In this document: in pieces, positions 12,073 to 30,156 of the stretch
Numbering within the stretch: position 1 is the stretch's first letter
Layout: every line of letters starts with the position of its first letter
Origin: Phycomyces nitens
Taxonomy: Eukaryota > Mucoromycota > Mucoromycetes > Mucorales > Phycomycetaceae
Reading direction: 5' to 3'
NCBI GenBank assembly: GCA_022702545.1
Contig: JAHRBC010000002.1
Coordinates: 992,001 to 1,056,000, forward strand
Length of the DNA: 64,000 nucleotides
Notes under the pieces: generated by a model
Database searches by the model: none
Told to the model about the DNA's origin: nothing
What the model saw: only the letters and a program-made list of their open reading frames with translations
Translations under genes and position numbers: made by a program

Positions 12073-12816
12073 TTGCCAAATACCATCAAACCGTCTTATT
12101 CATGCCTGTATATAATTATAACTCCATCGACATACTTAATAAATCAACAATAAATATATATATATATTAATACATTAATACATTAATACTGTAATATCAT
12201 TGGAGACCCTGTTGCTGTTGTTAGCAAGGAAATGAACCCTTGGACTGCCCTGACTATCAAGGTACCAAGTCCAATAGGAAATCAAAGTAGTATCCCCTAA
12301 AATATCTGGGCGAACCATAAATCTCTTGTTGCACAAATAATGCTGAAAGATCTTTTGATTTACTTTTTGGACATTTTGGTCCGTGTGAATTCTTGGCTTA
12401 TATATAATCCAGAGATTCCTAGGCAGTATGGTGAAATTCATCAGGATCTTTAATTCTTGTTTATTATTTTATTTTTATCAGCAATATATAATATATAATA
12501 TATATTATATATGACAAGTCCCAAATGGACCTTTATACAAACAATATAACAAAATAGCCTTGATAGACAACGCCAAGTTATGATAGACAAGCACAAAGAC
12601 TGGCATAATTTCATAGGTTTTTTTATATCTTGACATGTTTCAAAAATAAAAGTAAAAATAAATAGCGGTGATAAACCAAGACGACGGCCATCAAAAAACA
12701 GGGCCAATCAATCGCTCACCAAAAGCAAAAACCTCGCAACATTAAAGGTTACCTGGGCATATAAATACAGTGCGTCTGACTGACTGTTTCTTTCTCTCAT
12801 ACAATCCTAAACAACA
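12073..12816. promoter_or_regulatory. Spacer upstream of Bim1-like gene
   Basis: Contains (TA)-rich runs at 12154-12168 and 12485-12513, one copper-element-like site in reverse (TCAGCAATAT, 12478-12487, weak) and a clear TATAAATA at 12760-12767, 50 nt before the ATG. Minus-strand frames here look accidental. Confidence 0.5.
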
Positions 12817-13535
12817 ATGACTCGTCTTGGTTTTGCCATCGTAGCTGCTGCCATTCTCTCTGCTGCCCAGACTGCTTCGGCACACTTCTCCCTCACCTAC
12901 CCTCCTACCCGTGGATTCAGTGAGAGCATCGAAGCCACTGCTCCCTGTGGTGGATATGACACACCCTTGGCCAACCGCACCCAGTTCCCTCTGACAAACG
13001 GTTTTGTCGAGATTAATGCTGAGCATCCCACTTATACCTATCAGGTTAACATCCTGATCAACAACAGCCCTACTGCTGCAGATTTTACTTCCTCAAACCT
13101 CGTTACTGTTGCTAGTGGCAAGAACTCATTCCCCATGGCTGCCTGTCTTCCTTTGAACTTGACAGCTGCACCCGAGGCCAAAAATGGAACCCTGGCCACT
13201 CTCCAGATCACCTTTAACGGAGGCGATGGTGCACTGTACCAGGTAAGCCTAGACACAGCCAACGAATACCATTACCAATACCAATACTAATTTTATTTTA
13301 TTTCCTATAGTGCACAGATGTCATCTTGACTGATAATGCCACCGACTTTAACAGCAGCAAGTGCGTCAATGCTGATGGCTCTTCCTCTAGTGCCACTGCC
13401 TCCCAGCCAGCCTCTAATGCTCAGGAAACTGGCTCCAACTCTAGTGGCTCGTCTTCCGGTGCATCTTCCTTGACCACCACTGGAAGCCTTGTCTTTGGAG
13501 CAGCTGCTGTTTTGGCCTCTATTGCCCTAGCATAA
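12817..13535 (+). CDS. Bim1-like (X325) copper-acquisition protein, GPI-anchored
   Basis: Two exons, 12817-13242 and 13311-13535, give 216 residues. The first 22 residues are a signal peptide ending TASA. Cleavage leaves HFSLTYPPTRGF with an N-terminal His, the copper-brace ligand of LPMO-like X325 proteins. Four Cys (APCGGY, AACLPL, CTDV, KCVN) fit the family's two disulfides. A Ser/Thr-rich stretch of about 50 residues then leads to a hydrophobic tail (LVFGAAAVLASIALA), the pattern for GPI anchoring at the cell surface. In Cryptococcus, Bim1 helps Ctr1 import copper and does not act as a polysaccharide oxidase. Here the gene sits 0.74 kb downstream of a Ctr gene in the same orientation, consistent with that partnership. 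Several N-glycosylation sequons are present (NRT, NLT, NGT). Confidence 0.87.
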
Positions 13536-13537
13536 CC

Positions 13538-13540
<3 letters not shown>

Positions 13541-13579
<39 letters not shown>
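13541..13579. repeat. (TA)n microsatellite
   Basis: About 19 TA units directly after the stop codon of the Bim1-like gene, in its 3' untranslated region. Confidence 0.9.
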
Positions 13580-13584
<5 letters not shown>

Positions 13585-13834
13585 ATATAAATAATCTTGT
13601 CATGTATGTTCCCTTTTGTATTTCATAGAATAGTAATTCTTTATTATTGTTATAGTATTGTTATTTTATTATTATTATTATTATAGTTATAATTATTATC
13701 TTGTTTTTTCATTTCTTTAATCTTTAAATAAATATAATAAGAAACAAAGCCTGATTAAGCCTATACATTTATCTGATTGACAAATAATATGTTTTTTTTT
13801 ATATATATACTTTTTGGAATTCTCTATAAGCGTC

Positions 13835-14044
13835 TTAAACCTTGAACCCCAACTTTCGCATGCATTCGATATGTGCCTTGATCAATTCTTGGCAATTCTC
13901 CTCTCCCTTTTCAAAGATACACAGGTCGCGAGGCTTTTTGGTTTCAGGACAGGCACAACATGGCTTGATTGGCTTTCCTTGTGCATCAAGGGGCAGGGTT
14001 CCAGAGGTGGTGAGGTTGGTTTTGATGGAGGTTGATTCTGCCAT
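13835..14044 (-). CDS. COX17: COX17, copper chaperone of mitochondria
   Basis: Single exon of 69 residues, ATG at 14044 and stop at 13835. Cox17 carries Cu(I) in the intermembrane space to Sco1 and Cox11 for building cytochrome c oxidase. The hallmark [11 protein letters not shown] is present (Cys 29, 30 and 32). The twin CX9C helices are exact: C32-x9-C42 and C51-x9-C61, ending MRKLGFKV. The flexible N-terminus is a little longer than in human. A frame continues upstream to a TTG, but the ATG gives the usual length. Its 3' end faces the 3' end of the Bim1-like gene, 300 bp away, making it the third copper gene in a row. Confidence 0.96.
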   Translation of the reverse strand: MAESTSIKTNLTTSGTLPLDAQGKPIKPCCACPETKKPRDLCIFEKGEENCQELIKAHIECMRKLGFKV

Positions 14045-14402
14045 TGCGAATAACAAAAAAGAAAGAAAGAAGGAAAGAGCACAAGAACGAAAAACGTGCT
14101 TTTTGAATTTTAAGAGTCATTTTCGGATAATAGATTTTCAGCCCAGACTTCTCTATAATGCTGTCTAATTGCTGCCAAAGTAATCCCTGACTAATCCCAA
14201 CTCCATCTCCAACCCCAACTCCAACTCCAACTCCAACTCCAACTCCAATGGTCCCCAAACTGTTGGCTGTGTATCAAGAAAGATAAAGGTATCCAGTGTT
14301 TAATCTTTATTATAAAATATTGTCTTTGGACTTGCTTACAAATCAATCTAGTCATTTTTCAAGCCAAGGAATGTATTATTGGTAATTACTTGGCCATTAT
14401 TA
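14045..14402. other. Spacer between COX17 start and NARS2 stop
   Basis: Holds the COX17 promoter. It includes a purine run (GAAAGAAAGAAGGAAAG, about 14061-14077), one weak copper-element-like site (ATAATGCTGT, 14154-14163) and a CCAACT repeat array. Confidence 0.5.
14195..14249. repeat. (CCAACT)n hexanucleotide repeat
   Basis: Roughly eight imperfect then perfect copies of CCAACT/CCAACC, 150-200 nt upstream of the COX17 ATG. Non-coding. Confidence 0.9.
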
Positions 14403-15731
14403 CTAATATTTACAGTGTCCCACCCAACGAGGCACCGGCACAACTTCCCTGACATTCTCAAGGCCAGTAAGCCACAACAGCAGACGCTCGAACCCAATGC
14501 CATAACCACCATGAGGAGCACTGCCATATTTACGGAGATCCATATACCACTCATACTCCTCTGCGTTCATACCAGCCAATTCCATCTTCTTGCTCAGTAC
14601 ATCGTATCTCTCTTCACGCATCGAGCCACCAACAAGCTCTCCTACACCAGGAATCAGGAGATCAAAGCAGCCTACAGTTTTGCCATCATCATTGGCCCTC
14701 ATGTAAAATGGCTTGAGATTGGCAGGATAATCTGTTACAAACACTGGGCGACCACAGTACTCTGAGGCCAGATAGCGCTCGTGTTCAGACTGAAGACTGG
14801 ATCCCCAGACTGTAGGAAACTCAAAGCGTTTGTCCTTGTCCTGAACCCGCTGCAGGATATCAATTGCCTCGCTATAGGTCATTCGCACAAAGGGTTTCTC
14901 AATACTCTTGTGCAAACGATCCAAGAGTGTCTTGTCGGTCCATTGGTTAAAGAACGACAGATCTTCTGCGCAGGTATCTAGGACATGGCGAGTTGTGTGC
15001 TGGATACTGGCCTCTGTCACATCCAAGAGCTGATCAATCTGATCAATAAAGGACATTTCGGCTTCCAGCATCCAAAACTCGGCCAAATGGCGCGAAGTAA
15101 CAGATTCCTCTGCACGGAAAACGGGGCCAAAGGTGTATACCCTTGAAAAGGCAGAGGCCATGATCTCGGCATGTAACTGGCCTGACACGGTAAGGTAGAC
15201 TGGTTTTTTGAAAAAGTCATCCCGAGTGGCAGGTGTAGAAGAGCCTGGTGTGACTTTAAATACTTCTCCGCCACCCTCACAGTCTCCAGAGGTCAATATT
15301 GGGGTGTTGGTGAGGATGAATTCCTGACTCTGTGCTTGTTGTGATGGCTGATGAGTGAATGGATCGCCAGAGTTAGAGCCAACTAAAACGCACCGCAAAG
15401 AACTGATGAAGACCCTCACTGGCTGCATGTCGCACTCGAAGCACGGCACTTCCGGTATTTGCACGGGCACGCAGGTGGCCTATATTGCGCATAAACTCAA
15501 GCGAATGACGCTTTTTTTGAAGAGGGTATGTCTGCAGAACAAAAGGTTATAAGATTGATAAAGGTCCGAGAGTTCAGCCTTACATTATCACATTCTCCCA
15601 GAACTCGGACTCCAGCCACTTGTAGCTCTTTGGATTGTTCCTGTCCCGGGCTATCCGATAACACACCCTTTAGTTCCACACAGGCACCGGTGCTCAATCT
15701 ATTGAAAGTCAATAAAGGTCTCCAAGCCCAA

Positions 15732-15764
<33 letters not shown>

Positions 15765-16031
15765 GCAGGCTTACTTTTTAGCGTCATCCTCGCTGAGAAT
15801 GGCCTGGATACCCTTTAGTGTGCTACCATCATTAACCGTGGCAAAACAGACTTGCTTCTGTTTGCGCACAGACCTCACCCAACCCCTCAACAAGACTTGA
15901 CTGTCTTTGGGCTGATTGCTGGCTAGCAGCGACTTTATTGTGCTTGTAGGAAAGAGCTGCTTGGGTGCAGCCGTAGAATAGCACGCAATACCACGAGATG
16001 CGCGAAATGCGCTAAATGACAGGCTAAACAT
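14403..16031 (-). CDS. Mitochondrial asparaginyl-tRNA synthetase
   Basis: Class II aminoacyl-tRNA synthetase that charges mitochondrial tRNA-Asn. ATG at 16031 begins a Ser/Arg-rich presequence ([23 protein letters not shown]), fitting mitochondrial import. The OB-fold anticodon domain follows ([24 protein letters not shown], exon ending about 15776, then [16 protein letters not shown]). Next comes [26 protein letters not shown] with class II motif 1. An intron with donor GTGCGT leads to [22 protein letters not shown]. Later parts are [13 protein letters not shown], motif 2 ([26 protein letters not shown]) and motif 3 ([28 protein letters not shown]), ending at HCKY. One intron carries an (AAT)n run at about 15731-15763. 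Equivalent to human NARS2 and yeast SLM5. Confidence 0.93.
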
Positions 16032-16259
16032 GCTAGTTGTAAAAGAGAACAAAAAAAATAAAGTGCAAAAAACAAGTTTGAATTGTGGGACCTGTCAGAT
16101 AAAAAATCGTGATGTCACTTTCCACAAAAATGGTCACTTATTTATTTTTTTCGGTGTCCACCCTCAAGGACTCTGCTAGGTTGGAATCTGTGTACTTGAG
16201 CCGGACTTGGACCAATTTTGTCAACTTTTTTTTTCTGTATTCTCTTTAGTTACTAGATA
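16032..16259. promoter_or_regulatory. Shared NARS2 / TOM40 promoter region
   Basis: A 228 nt divergent spacer between the ATGs of the mitochondrial AsnRS (minus) and TOM40 (plus). Both products act in mitochondria, so co-regulation is plausible. No TATA box stands out. Confidence 0.6.
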
Positions 16260-17523
16260 ATGTCTGCCACAGAAGCCCCAGCCGCCCCCCCTACTCGTCT
16301 CTATTCGCCCTTGACGACAACGACCTTTACCGTCAAAGACCAGCAACCTGCCGGATCGCCTTGGAATCCTCTCCATTGGCCCAACTGGTTCAACTACCAA
16401 AAGGCCCGTCTCGGTCTGCCCAACCCTGGCAGCTTTGAGCGCCTCCACAGAGAGGTGAAGGGTAAGAGAGAGTTGCTGGCTATACAGTTTTTGCGTTTTG
16501 TTCGTTCCGAAACCCTTTTACCGATACGCGGCCATAGACACCTTTACCACCAACTATCTATTCGATGGTGCACAGGCCAATATTGTCAAGGAGTTGTCTG
16601 GTAACTTTCACGTCCAGCACCAGTTCTCGCTTGGTTCCCAGGTTATGCCTCCCATGTACAACTTTATGTCTGGCTATATGACCGAGAGAGTAAGTCAATT
16701 GTGGATCCCGAGATCAATATCAGACGCTGATAGGTTTCGATAGACCATGGTACAGGGAACTATGGACAACGATACCAACCTCAATGCTGTTATCCGTCAA
16801 ATGTGGTCCCCCCGCATGGCAACCAAGATTGTTGCTCAGGTAAAGTAAATACTGGATCTGTTTGTAAAGGTACTTATCCCCATTAAGCTGACCAACATGC
16901 CTGGCCACTCGATGCTCCAAGTCGAAAACGATTACACTGGTTCGGATTTCTCCTTGAACCTCAAGGCCATGAACCCCAACCCCATGGAGTTCACTGGTCT
17001 GTATATGGCCTCTTACTTGCAGTCTGTCACTAGAAACTTGGCTGTTGGATCCGAGGTTGTTCTTCAGAGACCCACACCGGATATGGAAGAGACTGCCATG
17101 TCACTGGTAGCCAAGTACACTGGCTCTGACTTTATTGCAACCGCACAGCTCCAGGGCATGGGCGCAATACAGGCCAGCTACTACCAGCGCATCAATGAAA
17201 AGGTTGACTTTGGTGTTGAGCTCAACATGATGGTGCAGGGTCAGAGAAGAGAGGCTGTTGCAACAGTCGGCGGCAAGTTTGATTTTAGACAGGCCACCTT
17301 TAGAGGTCAAATCGACACCACCGGCAGAGTATCGGCTGTATTGGAAGAGAAGATGGCACCCGGATTCTCCTTCCTTGTCAGTGGTGATTTGGATCATGTC
17401 AAGGTAAAAAAAGTTTAGCATTTATATTAATTTAATTTATTATTATTTGTTTAACTAATAATTACATGTGCGTCTCTATAGGGCCAGAGCAAGTTTGGTG
17501 TTGGAATCATGTTGTCTGCTTAG
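16260..17523 (+). CDS. TOM40: TOM40, mitochondrial outer-membrane import channel
   Basis: Beta-barrel pore of the TOM complex through which nearly all nuclear-coded mitochondrial proteins enter. Five exons (16260-16461, 16538-16689, 16744-16839, 16888-17403, 17482-17523) join in frame to 335 residues. Recognisable blocks: NPGSFERLHREVK near the N-terminus, then DTFTTNYLFDGAQANIVKELSGNFHVQHQFSLGS, then PNPMEFTGLYMASYLQSVTRNLAVGSEVV, and the C-terminal strand GQSKFGVGIMLSA with its beta-signal. The N-terminus is short and proline-rich. Length fits fungal Tom40 (about 340-390). Confidence 0.96.
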
Positions 17524-17895
17524 ATTGTCTAGAGTGCTTTATGTAGCGTGTCTTTTTATATATAAACCAAACCAAAACAAAACAAAAAGACAGTGCCAGA
17601 CATTGCAAAAAGAAAAAAGGATCAATTGGCTTTAGGCACATCTATCTATCTATCTATCTATCTTGTATAAAAGAAAATATTTATATATTTATTTATTTAA
17701 TTAATTTTGGCTGTGGAGCCAGGCATGCCAGATTAGGCTGTTCTCTCGCGTGCTGGCCAATCAATGATAGCCAATGAAGAGTGCTAGTGGTTGCCATGAT
17801 TACGAGCAATATTGCGCCATTGAAGACCTGCTTAAATAGCAGGCTGATTTCAAGGGATTTCTAAACCACTTTTTATTTCAATACTTTCTTGTTGG
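17524..17895. promoter_or_regulatory. Spacer upstream of MET30-like gene
   Basis: Contains TOM40's 3' UTR, a (CTAT)n tetranucleotide run at about 17641-17664 and an AT-rich patch. The MET30-like promoter has no strong TATA. Confidence 0.5.
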
Positions 17896-19484
17896 ATGGA
17901 CCATCCAAAGCCCTTTTGTTCCCGGCACCATCCGGATCTTGTAAAACAAAAGACCCATTCGGACTTTCTCAAGAGCGTAAGGCCCACGTGGATTTCTTGC
18001 TGACAGGCGATCCTAAACCATGTATTTGACAGGAACTCGAACAGCTGCCCTTGAGAGACCAGACGCCTATCAACAACCTCTGGTCTGTGTTTGACGCTGC
18101 CCCTGCCCCACAGAGGATTCTTATCCTCAAGGGCCTCTTATCGACCTGCTGCACCTCCCAGCTTTCCTACCTTGCCTCTGCCGTCCAGCCTCTTTTACGT
18201 ATAGACTTCACCGTCATCTTACCCATCGAACTCTCCATCAAAATATTCACCTATCTCGACGCACAATCACTCTGCAATGCTGCCCAGGTCAACAAGCGCT
18301 GGAAGAAAGTTGCAGACGACGATATCCTCTGGCACCGCATGTGTGAACAGCACATTGACCGCAAATGCACAAAATGCGGCTGGAGACTGGCCTTGCTTCA
18401 TACAAAGCCTGGTCGATCAAAGAGAGAACGAGAGGACTCGCCAGACTCACAAAATAAGCGCAGAGATCGCAAGCTATGGAAAGACATTTACAGCGAACGG
18501 CTTATTGTCGAACGACGTTGGCGCAGAAACCAATACGTTCACCGGGTCCTCAAGGGACATTTAGACGGTGTAATGTGTCTTCAGTTTTGCGAATATCAGA
18601 ATATCCTTATCACTGGATCCTATGACAAGACCATCCTTGTCTGGAATCTCGAGACAGGGGAACGACTAGAAACCCTTGTAGGCCACACCCGATGTGTCCG
18701 TACCCTTCAGTTTGACGACACAAAGCTTGTAACAGGATCAATGGACAATACGCTGCGTATCTGGAACTATCGAACCGGCCAGTGTATTCGTATCCTCGAG
18801 GGCCATACTAATGGTGTCGTCCATCTCCACTTTGACGCTCGCATTCTTGCCAGTGGCTCAGCTGACGCCACCATCAAGATATGGAACTTCCAGACAAACA
18901 AATGCTATACATTAACAGGCCACACACATCTAGTAAACCATGTCAAGATATACGACAATAGCAGGTCTCTGGTCTCCACCAGCGACGACACAACCATACG
19001 TCTTTGGGATCTCGAAAGCCGTACCTGCACCCGTGTCTTGCAGGGTCATCTGGCACCTGTGCAGGTTGCAGTACCAAGCATGCCAGGTCTAAGTCACCGT
19101 TTCCAAGAGTATACCGCTAATCTCCAGATTCAAAAGACCAACACAGGCACAAGCTTCCAGGCATCAACTGGGTCTGTGCCAATCATAATATCCGGCTCTC
19201 TAGACACAAGTATCAAGATATGGTCCATAGAGACCGGCAACTGTCTCGGGACACTTTTGGGCCATGAGCATGGTGTGTGGACACTTGCCTATGACAAGCA
19301 GCGTCTCGTCAGCGGCTCCCACGATGGCGTTATCAAGATATGGGATATCGAAAAGGGGAATCCCATGCACTCTCTCCAGGGCCATACCTCGGCCGTCACT
19401 GCCATTGCACTTGGGGATGCAAAGGTAGTGAGTGCGTCGGATAATGGCGAAATCCATATCTGGGACTATAGCGCACCTCTTTAG
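17896..19484 (+). CDS. MET30/sconB-like F-box WD40 protein of SCF ligase
   Basis: Two exons (17896-17976, 18033-19484) encode 510 residues. The ATG at 17896 gives MDHPKPFCSRHHPDL, and the small intron reads GTAAGG...TTGACAG. The F-box (about residues 83-135, LPIELSIKIFTYLDAQSLCNAAQVNKRWK) binds Skp1. Seven WD40 repeats follow from about residue 198 (LKGHLDGVMCLQF, ITGSYDKTILVWNLETG and so on, ending GEIHIWDYSAPL). The order and the text HTNGVVHLHFDARILASGSADATIKIWNF fit the Met30/SconB group, which targets the sulfur regulator Met4/CYS-3 for ubiquitylation. A 30-residue polar insert (RFQEYTANLQIQK) splits repeats 5 and 6. Other F-box WD40 proteins (Cdc4, Fbxw7) are less similar by eye. Its 3' end faces RSP5, 155 bp away. 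Confidence 0.88.
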
Positions 19485-19639
19485 CAGCCCTTGTTCTGCT
19501 TGTACATACTCTTTTGCTTCTTCTTCTTTTTTTCTCTCAATAAGAAAAAAAAACAAGTGATTTTTAAATATAAAAAATGGTGGTGTATTGAAGTGTTTGA
19601 AAAACGGAATGGAAAAAATGTGAATTATTATAATTGTAA

Positions 19640-22671
<3,032 letters not shown>

Positions 22672-23992
22672 TGGTAGATAAGAGCTTCTTGGGCGAGATG
22701 GAAGGATCGCTGAAGCTTATGAAAAAAGTGGAATCGTATTTCCGTTCAATTTTCTTATTCAATTCCAATGAATAAAGCGGGAGGAAACAAACACAAAAGC
22801 TGCGATAAATATAAGTGAAAAAAAAAATGTACTTTTTTGCTTGTACCCTGTGCCACCTTGTTTCTCACTTTTTTACCTTGAATTGAAGAACAAACGGATA
22901 GCCAATCACAGAACACGTCTCTGCTTGTTGGTCGGGACAAAGTGACTTTTTTAATGGAATCGCAGTGTTTTTTAGTTTCTTGCTCTCCTTGGACAAAGAA
23001 CAGTCCATAAGCCATCCTAAAAAAAAATTCAATAGAGCCTATAGGCCATGTTTTTTTATGTGTGTGTGTGGAGAAACAAGTTTATTAATGTGCTAAATTA
23101 TTATTATGATTATTATGATTATTATTTCTTGGCTACTAGACTGATACAATTAAAAAGGCTTTGGTACAATCCATCTACTCCAAAATGAATATTCTTATAT
23201 ACATATATATATAAAGACCAATAAATAAAAAAGGGGGGGAGGGTTTTTTTTTGTCTAGGGAGACATCAAGGCAACCACAAGTACATTTGACAACTATCAT
23301 CATTCCTACAGATCCAGAGGGGATTTGTGCGCGCCTAATAGTATTTTGGATCAATCAAATATCGAAATAGGCCACAATCGCCCCGAAATCGAGCAATTCT
23401 GCGGCAATTAGGATTAAGAATGTGAGAACAATGAAAGAAAAGGGCTCATAATTATCCTTTCAGAAATACATTCAAGCATTGATACTTCAAATCTTTTCTG
23501 CGTCCCTTTAAAATCCAATTAAATAATCCGAAATCTGATAAAATTTGTTCTTGTTTCGAACATTTCTAATGTGTATGTCCTCCAGAATACTGAATTGTCT
23601 GCCAGTTACCAACTCAAACACATTTAGGTATTGGTGCCTTTTTAGATTGCCTTGGTTTTTTTTTGTATGGTGAAATGTACTGGTATACGGAAATCCAAGT
23701 ACTCTTTAATCATCTAAAAGACATGATTTTTGTTCGAATTGGTTGTACTCGAGGGAAATACCAATCAATATAGTCTTGGTCAACCAAGTCTCTAATCGTA
23801 TATTATACAAACGGCATGTCTATAGCTATGCATCTATAAATATTTATATTTATTAAACTTTACCCTTTATTTATTTATATATTATAATTTAAAAGAGACA
23901 GACAGATAGACAGATAGAGAGAGACAGCAGTAGTGACTGCGGGCCTGTTCTTTCCATTGACTTTCATCACTCCTTTGATTCTTACGCATCCA
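22672..23992. promoter_or_regulatory. Divergent spacer RSP5 / DHX38
   Basis: 1.3 kb between two divergent starts. An 86-codon ATG frame on the minus strand (23015-22755) directly upstream of RSP5 has no recognisable protein and is probably 5' UTR. The rest is AT-rich with short runs of (TTA), (TG), (TA) and poly-G/T at 23230-23250. Confidence 0.45.
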
Positions 23993-29010
<5,018 letters not shown>

Positions 29011-29106
29011 TGATCTCTGATTGGTTGGTTGCAGCATGCTAAGCCATCGCTTTATAAGCAACCTCCGCAACGAATAAACACACCTTTCTTTGTATAATCA
29101 CCAGCA

Positions 29107-29586
29107 ATGTCTGCCACTACACAGTATTATGAGCTATATCGCCGTAGCAGGTAGATAAGATTGAGCTTATGAAAAAGATGAGTAGCGCGTTCAAGGACTG
29201 AATTATATCTGTTCAATACAAAGCATTGGCATGGCGCTGACTGATTCACTCGATGAGTTGATTCAGAGTGGTCACATCAACCCTCAGCTTGCCATGCGCG
29301 TTCTCATGACATTTGACAAGAGTATTTCTGAAGCTCTTTCTCAACTTGTGAGAAACAAGGCCAATGTCAAGGTGAATAATAATAATAAAATAAAAACAAT
29401 CGTCTTTTGTCGACCAGACATTGATGTAAGGGGGTTCCTTAGGGTCATCTGCATACCTATCGCTTCTGCGATGAGGTCTGGACATTTATCATCGAGAACC
29501 CAAACTTCAAGTTTGACCAAGAGGCCGTATCTGCAGACAAGGTCAAAATAGTTGCCTGTAATGCCAAGCGCCCCGGCGAGCAATAA
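29107..29586 (+). CDS. TOA2: TFIIA gamma (small) subunit
   Basis: Three exons (29107-29150, 29224-29371, 29443-29586) yield 111 residues. TFIIA stabilises TBP on the TATA box for RNA polymerase II. The start [31 protein letters not shown] matches the conserved YYELYRxSxIGxxLxDxLDELI opening. The C-terminal beta-barrel reads [20 protein letters not shown], ending [11 protein letters not shown]. Length matches human (109) and yeast (122). It lies 96 bp after DHX38 on the same strand. Confidence 0.96.
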
Positions 29587-30156
29587 GGCATCACACACGT
29601 CATCCATTTCACTTTCTTATCCTACCCTCACTTCTCTCTCTTTCTCTCTCTCTTTTTTTTCGTACCCTCACTTGTCCTTATTCTTTTCTCTCTCTCTTTC
29701 GCTCTTTCTCTGTTTGATATGTAGATAATGCTCACTTTCTTACTTTGTCATGTCAATAAAAAGACATTTACAATGTTCCATAAGAAGCACAGAACACAGT
29801 AAAGCCATTGCGCACCTATTTTATCACCATTTTTATTTTTTAAATGCTTCTTTGAAAGGAGTTCTCCATTCCCCTCCACCGCAACAGCAGTAACGGTCCG
29901 GGCTGGATTCTTTAATGTCCGGTCCTTATGCAGGAAGTATGACGACATTCTCCGGACTTTCTCCCTGCCGGACACTTTTTTTTATTTTGTAGCGATTTGT
30001 GAAATTCCTCCTTGAACTGTCCTCGCAAGACAGCAGAAAAAAATAAAACAGCTTTTTATGATTCCCACTCTTTACAATCACACGCTGGCCTAGACTTTCT
30101 GCAATCATCATCGATCCCCCCTCTCTATATCACCGACGTTTTCTCACAGAGGCTTC
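29587..30156. other. Spacer with long pyrimidine runs
   Basis: Strong CT-rich tracts at 29610-29712 (TCTCTCTTTCTCTCTC style), probably TOA2's 3' UTR, then a region of normal composition upstream of the PHD gene. No other gene seen. Confidence 0.5.

Noticed and set aside
12175..12707. Two minus-strand frames between the Ctr and Bim1-like genes
   Set aside because: AT-rich, no homology and one lacks a convincing start; treated as promoter DNA.
14195..14249. CCAACT array considered as a CRISPR or regulatory array
   Set aside because: Uniform 6-nt units without spacers; a simple microsatellite.
22755..23015. 86-codon ATG frame upstream of RSP5 on the same strand
   Set aside because: No recognisable domain, ends 84 nt before the RSP5 start and has ordinary leader-like composition; more likely 5' UTR.
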